A DNA stretch of 20,678 nt from Modestobacter sp. (lineage in GTDB: Bacteria > Actinomycetota > Actinomycetes > Mycobacteriales > Geodermatophilaceae). Under the pieces are notes generated by a model, which had not been told where the DNA came from, did no database searches, and was given only the letters and a program-made list of their open reading frames with translations. The position numbers and the translations under genes are program-made. This document shows positions 13,655-20,678 of this stretch, piece by piece. The stretch spans positions 1 through 20,678 of the forward strand of contig JAOPWG010000401.1 in the NCBI GenBank assembly GCA_025965775.1, in the 5' to 3' direction. Positions within the stretch are counted from its first letter, which is position 1; each line of letters starts with the position of its first letter.

Positions 13655-13688
13655 GGCGGACCAATGCGCCGTCCCGCAGCGGCTCCTA
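13655..13688 (+). promoter_or_regulatory. Bipartite promoter-like motif, weak copy C before the LuxR gene
   Basis: GGCTCCTA (13681-13688) matches the downstream block of the other copies in 6 of 8 positions. The upstream block is degenerate (GCGGACCAATGC, 13656-13667, spacing 13). It stands 64 bases before ATG 13752, the same distance range as the good copies, and back to back with copy D. Confidence 0.3.
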
Positions 13689-13751
13689 CCGTCGCCCCGG
13701 ACGACAAGCCTCCAGCCCGGAGGACGAGATCGGAGAACGACGCGTACACCG

Positions 13752-16670
13752 ATGATGCAGCCCGGCAGATCCCTCATCCCGTCGCAGAGCCGCGTGGACA
13801 CTGCCACCGCACCGCACCGCGACGGGGACGGGGACCGCCATCGCCCCCCATCCCTGATCGACCGCCGGGCCGAGCAGGCGGTGATCCGCGACCTGCTCGA
13901 AAACGCCCGGGCAGGCATGGGCGGCGCCCTGGTTCTCCGCGGTGACGCCGGGGTCGGTAAATCCACCGTGCTCGAGCAGGCGATCGAGTCGGCACCCGAC
14001 CTGCAGATCCTCCGCGTGGTGGCCGTCGAGTCGGAGATGGCCCTGGGTTTCGCCGCCGTCCATCAGCTCATGCGTCCCCTGCTGCCGGCTGTGGAGCGGT
14101 TGCCCGAACCCCAGCGACGGGCGCTCGGCGTCTGCTTCGGCCTGGTCAGCGGCTCACCGGCGGATCCGTTCCTCATCGGCCTGGCGGTGCTCACCCTGCT
14201 CGCTGACGCCGCCGGGACCCGCCCGGTGCTGTGGGTCATCGACGACGCTCAGTGGCTCGACGACGAATCCGCCAACGTCCTCGGTTTCGTGGCCCGCCGG
14301 CTCCTGGCCGACCGCGTCGCGATGCTCTTCGCGGTTCGGGAGACCGCGGAACGGCACCCCCGGTTGCCCGGGCTGCCCGAGCTGCGGATCGCCGGCCTGT
14401 CGAAGCGCGACGCCAGCGAGCTGCTGGAGGCGGTGTCGGGCGAGCCACTCGAGCCGGACGTCGGTGAGCACATCGTGGCCGAGACCGGCGGCAATCCGCT
14501 TGCCCTGCTCGAGCTCGCCCGCGAGCTGACGCCGGCGCAACTGGCGGGACGGGCGCCGCTTCCCGAGCCGCTCCCGCTGGGACGGCGGCTCGAAGACCAG
14601 TTCCTGCGGTGCGTCCGCAGGCTGCCGCCGGACACCCAGACGCTGCTGTTGCTGGCCGCGGCGGACCAGCCGGGGGAACACAGTCGACTGTGGCGGGCGG
14701 CCGCCGAGTTGAGCATCCCGGAGTCGGCCGCGACAGCTGCCGAAGCGGCGGATCTGGCGGTGTTCTGGCCAGAGGTGCGGTTCCACCATCCACTCGTCCG
14801 CTCGGCCGTTTACCACGCCGCCGCCGCCGCCGAGCGCCGACAGGCACACCGCGCCTTGGCCGCGGCCTGCGATGCCGACGCCGACGTGGACGTCGACGTG
14901 GACGTGGACGTCGACCGGAGGACGTGGCATTTGGCCGCCTCCACAGCCGGATCCGACGCGACGGTCGCGGCCGAGGTGGAGGCGGCCGCCGAACGCGAGC
15001 AGAGCCGGGGTGGCTACTCCACCGTGGCCAGGGTCCTGGAGCGCGCCGCCCTGCTGACCCCCGACCCGTCCCGGCGAGCCGAACGCCTGCTACGGGCGGC
15101 CGAAGCGGAGCTGTCCGCCGGCGCCGTCGACCGGGCCGGCTCATTGCTCGCGCAGGCAACCCCGCGACTGCGCGGCCCGATCTCCCGAGGAGAGGCGATC
15201 CGGCTCGAGGGAAAGATCCAGCTCGCCGTCGGCCAGGGTGCGGAGGCCGCCTCGACGCTGCTCCGTGCCGCGCGGGAACTGCAGTCGCTCGACCCTCGCG
15301 CCGCCCGGGAGTCGTTGCTCGCCGCCGTCGAGGCCGTGCTCTACGCGGGGTGGACCACCCATCGGCCGCTCCTTCAGCAGATCGCGCAATCGGCCGCGGA
15401 TCTGGCCGCGATCGACGGGGCCGACGTCCCGGCCCTCGACCTCCTGCTGCAGGCCTATGCCCGTCGCGCGAGCGCCGGCTACGCCGCGGCGGTGCCGGCG
15501 TTCCGGCGCGCGGTCGATGCGTTTCTCGCCGAGGACCTCGACGCCGACGTCGTCCTCCAGCGGTCCCTGTTGGCGATCACCGCCGCCGCGGAGCTGGCGG
15601 ACGTCGGCACGGTAGACGCGCTCGCCACGCGCTGGGTCCGGCTGGCCCGCGCCACCGGCGCGCTCACCATCCTCCCGCTCGCCCTGGCCATCCGGGGTGC
15701 TTTCGCCGATGTTCCCCGCGGGCGACTCGCGGACGCCGCTGCGGCTGCGGCCGAGAGCTGTGAGCTCGCACACGCGACGGGTAACCCCCGGGTCGCCGGA
15801 GCGGCCCGGAACGGGGACCTGCTGACCCTCGTCTTGAGCGGCCGCGAGGCCGAGGCGCGGGTCACCGCCACGAGGATCACACGGGAGGCGACGGCCGCGA
15901 CGCCGATCTTCGCGGCGTACGGCCTGGGCATCCTGGAGCTGAGCCTCGGCAACTACGAGGCGGCTGCGGCCTACCTCGACAAGGTCTGCGAGGGCGACGT
16001 CCCGGTTATCGGCACCTCCGCGCTGCCCGAGCTGGCGGAGGCATACGCCCGCCTCGGCCAGCGCGAACGGGCCGAGGCCGCCGTGGAGCGGTACGCGGAG
16101 CGGGCGCTCGCGACCGGTACGCCCCTCGCCAGGGGCCTGCTGTCACGGTCGCAGGCTCTTCTGGCCGACCCCGGCAAGGCGCGAGACGGGTACGAGGAGG
16201 CGATCGAGCTGCTCTCCGGGTCCCCCGCCACGCTCGAGCTCGCCCGTGCGCACCTGGTGTACGGCGAGTGGCTGCGCCGGCAACGACGGCGGCGTGAGGC
16301 GCGCGACCAGCTGCGCACGGCGTTCGAAATGTTCGACGCGATGGGGGCCGACGGCTTCGCCGAGAGAGCCGGGGTCGAGCTGCGGGCCACCGGCGAGCGG
16401 GTCGGCAGGCGGGACGTGGGTGCGCCCGAGGAGCTCACCCCTCAGGAGACACAGATCGCCGCGCTCGTGAGCCAGGGAGAAGCGAACCGGGAGATCGCCG
16501 CCCGGCTGTTCATCAGCCCCAGCACCGTCGAGTACCACCTCCGCAAGGTGTTCCGGAAGCTCGGCTTGACGTCCCGGACCCAGCTCGCGCGCAGGATCCT
16601 GGACGAGGACATCTCTCCATCGATCCCTACGCCGCGGTCGACCACCCCGCTGTCCGCGCGCGGCGCGTAG
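13752..16670 (+). CDS. Large ATP-binding LuxR-family transcriptional regulator (LAL type)
   Basis: A 972-residue regulator. Near the N-terminus is an AAA/STAND ATPase with Walker A GDAGVGKST (residues 64-72) and Walker B VLWVIDDAQWLDD (about 159-171). The long middle is helical and tetratricopeptide-like (RAAREL, YEAAAAYLDKVCEGDVP, ELAEAYARLGQRERAEAAVE). The C-terminal LuxR helix-turn-helix covers ~895-950: LTPQETQIAALVSQGEANRE, IAARLFISPSTVEYHLRKVF. This is the MalT-like plan: ligand and ATP binding drive DNA binding. Starts at 13752 or 13755 are equivalent; the nearest Shine-Dalgarno (GGAGAA) is rather far, so a later start (GTG 13794) is possible. The target is unknown. It is divergent from the 13531 gene and convergent with the NRAMP pseudogene. 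Confidence 0.92.
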   Translation: MMQPGRSLIPSQSRVDTATAPHRDGDGDRHRPPSLIDRRAEQAVIRDLLENARAGMGGALVLRGDAGVGKSTVLEQAIESAPDLQILRVVAVESEMALGFAAVHQLMRPLLPAVERLPEPQRRALGVCFGLVSGSPADPFLIGLAVLTLLADAAGTRPVLWVIDDAQWLDDESANVLGFVARRLLADRVAMLFAVRETAERHPRLPGLPELRIAGLSKRDASELLEAVSGEPLEPDVGEHIVAETGGNPLALLELARELTPAQLAGRAPLPEPLPLGRRLEDQFLRCVRRLPPDTQTLLLLAAADQPGEHSRLWRAAAELSIPESAATAAEAADLAVFWPEVRFHHPLVRSAVYHAAAAAERRQAHRALAAACDADADVDVDVDVDVDRRTWHLAASTAGSDATVAAEVEAAAEREQSRGGYSTVARVLERAALLTPDPSRRAERLLRAAEAELSAGAVDRAGSLLAQATPRLRGPISRGEAIRLEGKIQLAVGQGAEAASTLLRAARELQSLDPRAARESLLAAVEAVLYAGWTTHRPLLQQIAQSAADLAAIDGADVPALDLLLQAYARRASAGYAAAVPAFRRAVDAFLAEDLDADVVLQRSLLAITAAAELADVGTVDALATRWVRLARATGALTILPLALAIRGAFADVPRGRLADAAAAAAESCELAHATGNPRVAGAARNGDLLTLVLSGREAEARVTATRITREATAATPIFAAYGLGILELSLGNYEAAAAYLDKVCEGDVPVIGTSALPELAEAYARLGQRERAEAAVERYAERALATGTPLARGLLSRSQALLADPGKARDGYEEAIELLSGSPATLELARAHLVYGEWLRRQRRRREARDQLRTAFEMFDAMGADGFAERAGVELRATGERVGRRDVGAPEELTPQETQIAALVSQGEANREIAARLFISPSTVEYHLRKVFRKLGLTSRTQLARRILDEDISPSIPTPRSTTPLSARGA
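14871..14915 (+). repeat. In-frame Asp-Val codon repeat inside the LuxR gene
   Basis: Fifteen codons read DADADVDVDVDVDVD (residues 374-388), built from GAC-GTG/GTC hexamers. The tract sits between the ATPase and the helical repeats, like a linker. Such repeats change length by slippage in six-base steps without breaking the frame. Confidence 0.9.
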
Positions 16671-16684
16671 GGCCTCGCGCGCGG
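16654..16684. terminator. Hairpin between the convergent LuxR and NRAMP genes
   Basis: Perfect 9-bp arms CCGCGCGCG (16654-16662) and CGCGCGCGG (16676-16684) around a 13-base loop holding the LuxR stop codon. It ends 10 bases before the NRAMP pseudogene's end, so it could serve both strands. No T-tract. Confidence 0.55.
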
Positions 16685-16693
16685 GCGGCCGGT

Positions 16694-17824
16694 TCAGGCC
16701 AGGTCGACGACCAGCGCGGCGACCGCGAGCACCGCGATCGCGGCCACGGACACGGTGGCCACCACCCGGAACGCACTGCGATTCGCCGCGGCGCCCAGCA
16801 CGCTGCGCCGTTTGGCCAGCACAACACGAAAGTCAGCAGCACCGGCGTGATCAGTCCGTTGAGCACCTGCATGCTCACCACCAGCGAGACCAGGTTGCCC
16901 GGTGCCACTGCCAGTGCCGCACCGCCGACGAGCTGGATCGTGAACAGTCCCTAGAACAGTGGCGCCTGCCGGAGCGACGCGGACACCGAACGCTCCGCGC
17001 TCACTGCCTCGGCGACGGCGTGCGAGCTGGACAGGGGGACGACGACCGCCGCGAGCAGGGACGCGCCCAGCAGACCCACGGTGAACCGCGGCGGCGTCGG
17101 AGAGGATCGCCCCGTTGACGGCGTCGAAGCGTTCGGCCGGGTACTGCTGCGGGCCGATCTTCCTGTCCACCACCACAGAGCTCACATAGAACTGCATGTA
17201 CGGGCTGATCGTCGTCCCGATCAGCGCCACCGCGACCAGCAGAAATGCGCTCGTGTGCGGGAACTGCGGCGTCAGGGGGTCCCGGGCGACCGCCGCCCGT
17301 CGGGATGCCCGAGGAAGGCCGCGACGGGATAGGTCAGGAACACCAGGGCCAGCCCGATGGCGACCCGCTCGGCGCGCGAGTACGAGCCCAGCACGGCGAT
17401 GACCCACAGCACCGCGGCCGCGATCGGCACGGACACCGAGCGGCAGGCCGAGCAACTCGCCGGCCGCGCCGATTCCGGCGAACTCGCTGAGGGTGAGGGC
17501 GCCGTTGGCCACGACGAGCAGGGTGAGCGCCGCCGTCGACGCCCGGAGCGGAAACTGCTCCCGGAACAGCGAGCCCAGCCCCTGACCGGTGTAGGCCCCC
17601 AGGCCGCGAGCACATCTCCTGGATGACCACGAGCCCGACCGTCACCAGGACCATCAGGAACAGGGTCCGGTAGCCGAACTGGGCTCTGGCGCTGGCGTAG
17701 GTGAGGATGCCGCCGGCGTCGTTTCCGGCGTTCGCTGCGATGAGCCCCGGGCCGAGCAGCCAGGCCGGCGCCGCGATCCTCGTCAGACCCGGCGGCGGGT
17801 CCGGGGGGCGCTGTCGGTGGTCAC
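16694..17824 (-). pseudogene. NRAMP-family divalent metal (Mn2+/Fe2+) transporter, heavily decayed
   Basis: NRAMP sequence is readable through three frames: LTRIAAPAWLLGPGLIAANA with GNDAGGILTYASARAQFGYR (helix 1, the metal-binding DPGN region here being NAGNDAGG), VIQEMCSR, LGAYTGQGLGSLFREQFPLR, VANGALTLSEFAGIGAAGEL, WVIAVLGSYSRAERVAIGLA, AFLLVAVALIGTTISPYMQF (helix 6), LVSLVVSMQVLNGLITPVLL, and an end at 16694. At least five frameshifts (about 17808, 17605, 17440, 17300, 17085) and a further one near 16820, plus a stop codon at 16952-16950 where FYGLF would be expected (TAC to TAG), disable it. GTG 17824 overlaps the upstream gene's stop (GTGA). Intact relatives import Mn2+ or Fe2+ with protons. 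Confidence 0.85.
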
Positions 17825-18552
17825 GACGACCGCTCCCGCCCGAGTTGCGCGGCGAGTTCGCTGCCCGAGCGGGCGGGCAGCCGGCCGAGCAGTGCGTCGA
17901 GATCGGCGGGCGGCAGCGCACGAAGACGGGCCACCCCGCCATCCAGCAGCAGCGTGGCGCCGGTCTTCCCCGCCCGGTGCCCGCCGAACGCGACCACCGA
18001 ATTCCAGTCGTACACCCGGTCCTGCGCGACCACCCGACACAGGGGCGCCGGGCCGACGCGGCGGAGCAGCGTGCGCAGGCTGACGTCGACCCCGACGAGC
18101 CGGAGGCCGTCGGGGCGATCGGCGAGCAGAGGTCGGAGACGCGGACGACGTTGACGCCGTCGGTGTCGACCAACTGGTGGTCGAGCACGTCGGGGACGAG
18201 CGCGACGAGATCGGGCGCGCGCCGTGGCTGCGTGCCGGGAGCGGGCCGGCCAGGTCACGCCGTCCTGCTCGAGCCGGGCGACGGCGTCGAGGGGCACGTA
18301 GTGCCGGGCGCGCCCGGCACGGACGATAACGGCCACCGCGGACGGATGGGCGGAGCCGCTCCCCCACCGCACGACCACGTCGGCGAGTCGCCCGGCGACA
18401 GCCTTCGTGCCGTCGCGCACGGGAACGCCGGCGAGGCCGGCAACCGACAGCGCACCCGGGTCTCGCACCGGTCGGCGGGACCTCCGGGAAGCAGGCAGCG
18501 GGCGGCGGTGCGGCCTCGGGCCCAGGCGCAGCGCACCGTAGGTCATGGTCAT
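17821..18552 (-). pseudogene. PRC-barrel / MgtE_N-like protein, frameshifted and short
   Basis: The N-terminal half has a PRC-barrel-like segment: LSVAGLAGVPVRDGTKAVAG, RLADVVVRWGSGS, AVIVRAGRARHYVPLDAVAR. From about 18235 to 18130 sense moves to another frame (APDLVALVPDVLDHQLVDTD, GVNVVRVSDL). It then returns to the first frame: LLADRPDGLRLVGVDVSLRT, DWNSVVAF, and LRALPPADLDALLGRLPARS, which looks like the start of an MgtE intracellular N domain. It ends at 17821, shorter than the relatives I recall with CBS domains. Such proteins often precede NRAMP transporters and may gate or sense metal. GGGAG precedes two ATGs, 18552 and 18546. Two indels make function doubtful. Confidence 0.65.
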
Positions 18553-18597
18553 CGGCTCCCTTCGGTCCTCGAATCGCACTCGTCATCCCGCGAAAGC

Positions 18598-18631
18598 TAG
18601 GAAGGTGCACGGTCGGCCGGCATCCGCGAAA
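18598..18631 (-). promoter_or_regulatory. Bipartite promoter-like motif, copy E
   Basis: On the minus strand: TTTCGCGGATGC (18631-18620), 14 bases, CCTTCCTA ending at 18598. The closest match to copy D. It is 46 bases before the MgtE-like start and divergent from copy B. Confidence 0.6.
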
Positions 18632-18750
18632 TCCGTGGTCCCGCAGATGCACGGGTTGACGCCGCGGCTACCGCCCGGCTTCGGTCCCGCGATGCAGGGC
18701 GGCTGCGAGCGGACCACCACCGGTTTCCGGCGCCGGACCCGGACTACGGA

Positions 18751-18784
18751 CTTCGGTGATTCGGGGCGACCGTCGCCGTTCCTA
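18751..18784 (+). promoter_or_regulatory. Bipartite promoter-like motif, copy B (BON gene)
   Basis: CTTCGGTGATTC (18751-18762), 14 bases, CGTTCCTA (18777-18784), 55 bases before ATG 18839. It shares the GTTCCTA form with copy A and is followed by the same inverted repeat. Confidence 0.6.
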
Positions 18785-18797
18785 ACTTCGCCACATC

Positions 18798-18820
18798 GAT
18801 CACCGCAACCGGCGGTGATC
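18798..18820 (+). promoter_or_regulatory. Inverted repeat GATCACCGC-N5-GCGGTGATC in the BON leader
   Basis: Perfect 9-bp arms (18798-18806, 18812-18820) with a 5-base spacer, between promoter-like copy B and the ribosome site. Its core TCACCGC-N5-GCGGTGA is identical to the repeat at 6332-6350. Operator or mRNA hairpin. Confidence 0.6.
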
Positions 18821-18838
18821 AGCATCGAGGGGAAGTCC

Positions 18839-19489
18839 ATGAACGACCAGGAACTGGTGGCCAACGTCATCGACGAGCTGTTCTGGGACCCGAAGATCGA
18901 CACCGAGTCGATCGCGGTGAGCGCGAACGCCGGCGTGGTGACGCTGCGCGGAACGGTGGGCAGCTTCCGCCAGAAGCGGGAGGCCAAGAAGGCGGCGGAG
19001 CGGGTCCGGGGGGTCGTGTCCGTCGACAACGAGATCGACGTGGAGCTCATGGGCGAGCAACGCCGCGAGGACGCCGACCTGCGCGGCGACGTCCTGCAGG
19101 CGCTGATGCTGGACTCCCTGGTCCCGACCAGCGTCGACGCCTGGGTCGAGGACGGTGTCGTCACTCTCACCGGAACGGTCGATTGGCAATACCAGCGCGA
19201 CGGGGCGGAGTCCGTTGCCGGCAACCTGCTGGGAGTCGTTGCGATCGAGAACGACATCTACCTCGCCGACACGACGCCGAGCCCGGGTGACGTCGAGAAG
19301 AAGATCAAGAATGCGTTCTCGCGGAACGCCAGGCTCGACGCCAACACGCTCACCGTCGCCACCTCGGACGGCACCGTCACGCTCAGCGGGCAGGTCCGCT
19401 CCTGGGACGAGCACGACGCCGCGGTCGCCGCGGCGTGGGCTGCCCCAGGCGTGAAGTCCCTCGACGACCTGCTCACCATCGCCTACTGA
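18839..19489 (+). CDS. Triple BON-domain protein
   Basis: A 216-residue soluble protein made of three BON domains (about 3-70, 76-145, 146-215). Each has the alpha-beta-beta pattern ending in a conserved Gly: VSANAGVVTLRGTVGSFRQK, VEDGVVTLTGTVDWQYQRDG and VATSDGTVTLSGQVRSWDEH. There is no signal peptide, so unlike OsmY it should stay in the cytoplasm. BON proteins bind hydrophobic ligands or membranes and are commonly osmotic or general stress proteins; the precise role is unknown. ATG 18839 follows GAGGGGAA. The HdeD gene starts 21 bases after its stop, so the two form an operon under promoter-like copy B. Confidence 0.92.
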   Translation: MNDQELVANVIDELFWDPKIDTESIAVSANAGVVTLRGTVGSFRQKREAKKAAERVRGVVSVDNEIDVELMGEQRREDADLRGDVLQALMLDSLVPTSVDAWVEDGVVTLTGTVDWQYQRDGAESVAGNLLGVVAIENDIYLADTTPSPGDVEKKIKNAFSRNARLDANTLTVATSDGTVTLSGQVRSWDEHDAAVAAAWAAPGVKSLDDLLTIAY

Positions 19490-19510
19490 GCGACGCCGGG
19501 AAGGATCGCA

Positions 19511-20059
19511 ATGTCTCTCTCCTCATCCCTGCGCTGGCAAGGACTGCTGGCGATCGTCATCGGCATCGTGTCGGTGGCCTGGCCGAACATCACCGTCGGC
19601 GCGTTCGTCGTCCTGTTCGCCCTCTTCGCCTTCATCGCTGCGTTCAGTGACGCGGCGCGGACGTTCGCCAGCGACCGTGCCGGCCCCGTCGTCGGCTGGT
19701 TGCTCCTGGCGCTGCTGTCCCTCGCGGCGGGAGTGGTCGCGCTGGTGTGGCCGGGGCTCACAGCCCTCGTCCTCACCATCTGGATCGCGGTCTGGTCCTT
19801 CGTCACCGGCATCGTCGAGGTGGTGATGGCCTTCGGCCAGGACGAAACGGCCGGCGGGCGGGCGATGTGGGCCCTCGGCGGCCTGATCTCCGTCGCGCTG
19901 GGGATCGTGCTGTTCATACGGCCCGACATCGGGGCCGTCTCGCTGGCGACGGTCTTCGGCTTGTTCAGCATCGTCTACGGGATCAGCGCGCTCGTCCTGT
20001 CCACCCGGGCCCGTGAGGCACGGACCGCCGCACAGCAGCTGATCGGCTCGTCCGTCTGA
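19511..20059 (+). CDS. HdeD family (DUF308) membrane protein
   Basis: A 182-residue inner-membrane protein with six hydrophobic segments in three pairs: LLAIVIGIVSVAWPNITVGA, FVVLFALFAFIAAFSDAART, VGWLLLALLSLAAGVVALVW, LVLTIWIAVWSFVTGIVEVV, WALGGLISVALGIVLFIRPD and ATVFGLFSIVYGISALVL. Repeated G-x-x-x-(V/L)-x-(W/R)-P motifs are the family hallmark. HdeD is linked to acid resistance in Escherichia coli; in actinobacteria it is a general, poorly understood stress protein. ATG 19511 follows AAGGA. It is cotranscribed with the BON gene, and a strong hairpin follows the stop. Confidence 0.92.
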   Translation: MSLSSSLRWQGLLAIVIGIVSVAWPNITVGAFVVLFALFAFIAAFSDAARTFASDRAGPVVGWLLLALLSLAAGVVALVWPGLTALVLTIWIAVWSFVTGIVEVVMAFGQDETAGGRAMWALGGLISVALGIVLFIRPDIGAVSLATVFGLFSIVYGISALVLSTRAREARTAAQQLIGSSV

Positions 20060-20064
20060 CCGCC

Positions 20065-20108
20065 GAGCGCGGCCGGCCTCCCCTGCCCCCGCGAGGCCGG
20101 CCGCGCTC
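20065..20108 (+). terminator. Strong 16-bp-stem hairpin after the BON-HdeD operon
   Basis: Perfect arms GAGCGCGGCCGGCCTC (20065-20080) and GAGGCCGGCCGCGCTC (20093-20108) with a 12-base C-rich loop, five bases after the HdeD stop. No T-tract. It separates the operon from the STAS-like gene 19 bases downstream, though it could also attenuate rather than end transcription. Confidence 0.8.
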
Positions 20109-20126
20109 CCCACTCGAGAAGGACCC

Positions 20127-20477
20127 ATGAACAGCCACGGACCCAGCCCGGGGTCCCCGCTGGCCGTGACCGTCCGGCTGAACGGGAACCTCACCGCGCA
20201 GGTCCGGTCGGACGGCGCCGGACGGACCCTCGTGGTGCACGGCATCCGCTCGGCACGGACCCTGCGCCACCTCAGCCGCGCCATCGGCTCGTGGCACGCG
20301 TTCGGCCGGTACGACCGCGTGCTGCTCGACCCCAGCGCCTTCTCGGATGCCTCACCGGACCTCCACGCCATCCTCGCCGACGACGTCCGGAAGGCAGCCG
20401 CGGCGGGCCGATGCCTCGACTTCGTCCCCCTGGGTGCGCTGGACGGTCAGGCGCGCGGCACCAGCGAGCCGACGTGA
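20127..20477 (+). CDS. STAS-like small protein (anti-sigma-factor-antagonist fold, tentative)
   Basis: A 116-residue soluble protein from ATG 20127, with AAGGA 5 bases upstream. The core reads GRTLVVHGIRSARTLRHLSR, RYDRVLLDPSAFSDAS and LHAILADDVRKAAAAGRCLD followed by FVP. This beta-alpha-beta order, with 'vlLD-(p/l)-S-x-f-x-D-x-S' followed by an aliphatic helix and '(A/G)-G-r-x-l-x-f-v', resembles STAS domains, in which a Ser next to the Asp is phosphorylated. Here the D-S-S-G loop is DASPDL, so phospho-regulation is doubtful. A frameshifted paralogue lies at 10270-10621. The next gene starts inside its stop codon (TGATG). Confidence 0.6.
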   Translation: MNSHGPSPGSPLAVTVRLNGNLTAQVRSDGAGRTLVVHGIRSARTLRHLSRAIGSWHAFGRYDRVLLDPSAFSDASPDLHAILADDVRKAAAAGRCLDFVPLGALDGQARGTSEPT

Positions 20478-20678
20478 TGGCAGATTCGCATGGCCCCGGT
20501 CAGCGCCGCCAGCGTCCGCCGATGACCCACGATGCATCCCAGCCGACCGCTCTTCAGTCCGCCCGACGCGGATGGCGGAGCGCTCCAGCAGGCGTCCATC
20601 TGCTGGTCTCCCTCCTCGCCGGCGGCATCGGCGGCGGCGTCACGGCGCCCCTGCTGGGGTGGGCCACCGCGGGGCTGA
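20477..20678 (+). CDS. DUF1345-like membrane protein, N-terminal part (runs off the window)
   Basis: ATG 20477 overlaps the STAS-like stop by one base (TGATG), indicating coupled translation. The frame is open to the end of the window (67 codons). After a polar start (MADSHGPGQRRQRPPMTHDA) comes a hydrophobic segment, VHLLVSLLAGGIGGGVTAPL, then LGWATAGL, which matches the first helix and L-G-W-(D)-x-x-A-L element that opens DUF1345 membrane proteins. Partial, so the family is tentative; an internal ATG at 20522 is an alternative start. Confidence 0.5.
   Translation, partial: MADSHGPGQRRQRPPMTHDASQPTALQSARRGWRSAPAGVHLLVSLLAGGIGGGVTAPLLGWATAGL

Noticed and set aside
1..20678. tRNA, rRNA or a complete prophage
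   Set aside because: I saw no cloverleaf ending in a tRNA-like 3' arm, no rRNA segment, and no capsid, terminase or replication genes; only an integrase remnant.

Overview
The window is high-GC DNA from an actinobacterium. Strong Shine-Dalgarno sites, many GTG starts, overlapping GTGA gene junctions, a PucR regulator, an HdeD protein, a triple-BON protein and a large ATP-binding LuxR regulator together suggest a soil or stone actinomycete, possibly of the Geodermatophilaceae. That placement is inferred from gene style, not from a marker gene.

Layout. (1) 1-1.2 kb: an intact membrane ferritin-like/VIT1 iron-handling protein. (2) 1.2-6.1 kb: an accessory and decaying island, mostly on the minus strand. 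It holds a tyrosine-recombinase C-terminal remnant that has lost its catalytic Arg, a truncated secreted-type protein, an intact APH-family kinase, small hypothetical genes, a frameshifted membrane protein, an intact toxin-antitoxin module and a decayed zinc-ribbon/nuclease/helicase-associated-repeat gene. (3) 6.3-10.3 kb: a plus-strand acyl-CoA operon of an ACX4/GCDH-type acyl-CoA dehydrogenase, a CaiB/BaiF CoA-transferase, a crotonase and an acyl-CoA synthetase cut off after about 115 recognisable residues. A frameshifted STAS-like gene follows, then a convergent PucR-type regulator. (4) 12.1-13.5 kb: minus-strand remnants (including the N-terminus of a TMEM165/GDT1-like membrane protein) and two small intact genes. 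(5) 13.7-16.7 kb: a 972-residue AAA-type LuxR regulator. (6) 16.7-18.6 kb: minus-strand pseudogenes of an NRAMP metal transporter and a PRC-barrel/MgtE_N-like protein. (7) 18.8-20.7 kb: a plus-strand stress-type cluster of a triple-BON protein, HdeD, a STAS-like protein and the start of a DUF1345-like membrane protein.

Two things stand out. The toxin-antitoxin module appears to join a Phd/YefM-type DNA-binding half to a HicB-like half in one antitoxin, paired with an enlarged HicA-like toxin. Upstream lie eight degenerate 10-bp repeats, one per helical turn. Separately, a bipartite promoter-like motif (TTTCSNGGATKC, exactly 14 bp, then NNTTCCTA) precedes four genes: the acyl-CoA operon, a small gene at 13.5 kb, the MgtE-like/NRAMP pair and the BON gene. 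A weaker fifth copy precedes the LuxR gene. Two of these leaders also carry the same inverted repeat, TCACCGC-N5-GCGGTGA, which suggests one stress-responsive regulon.

Decay is uneven. Many indels sit in a few genes (NRAMP, MgtE-like, nuclease/HA gene) while long genes beside them are clean. I read this as true pseudogenes, but read-level indel errors cannot be excluded from sequence alone.
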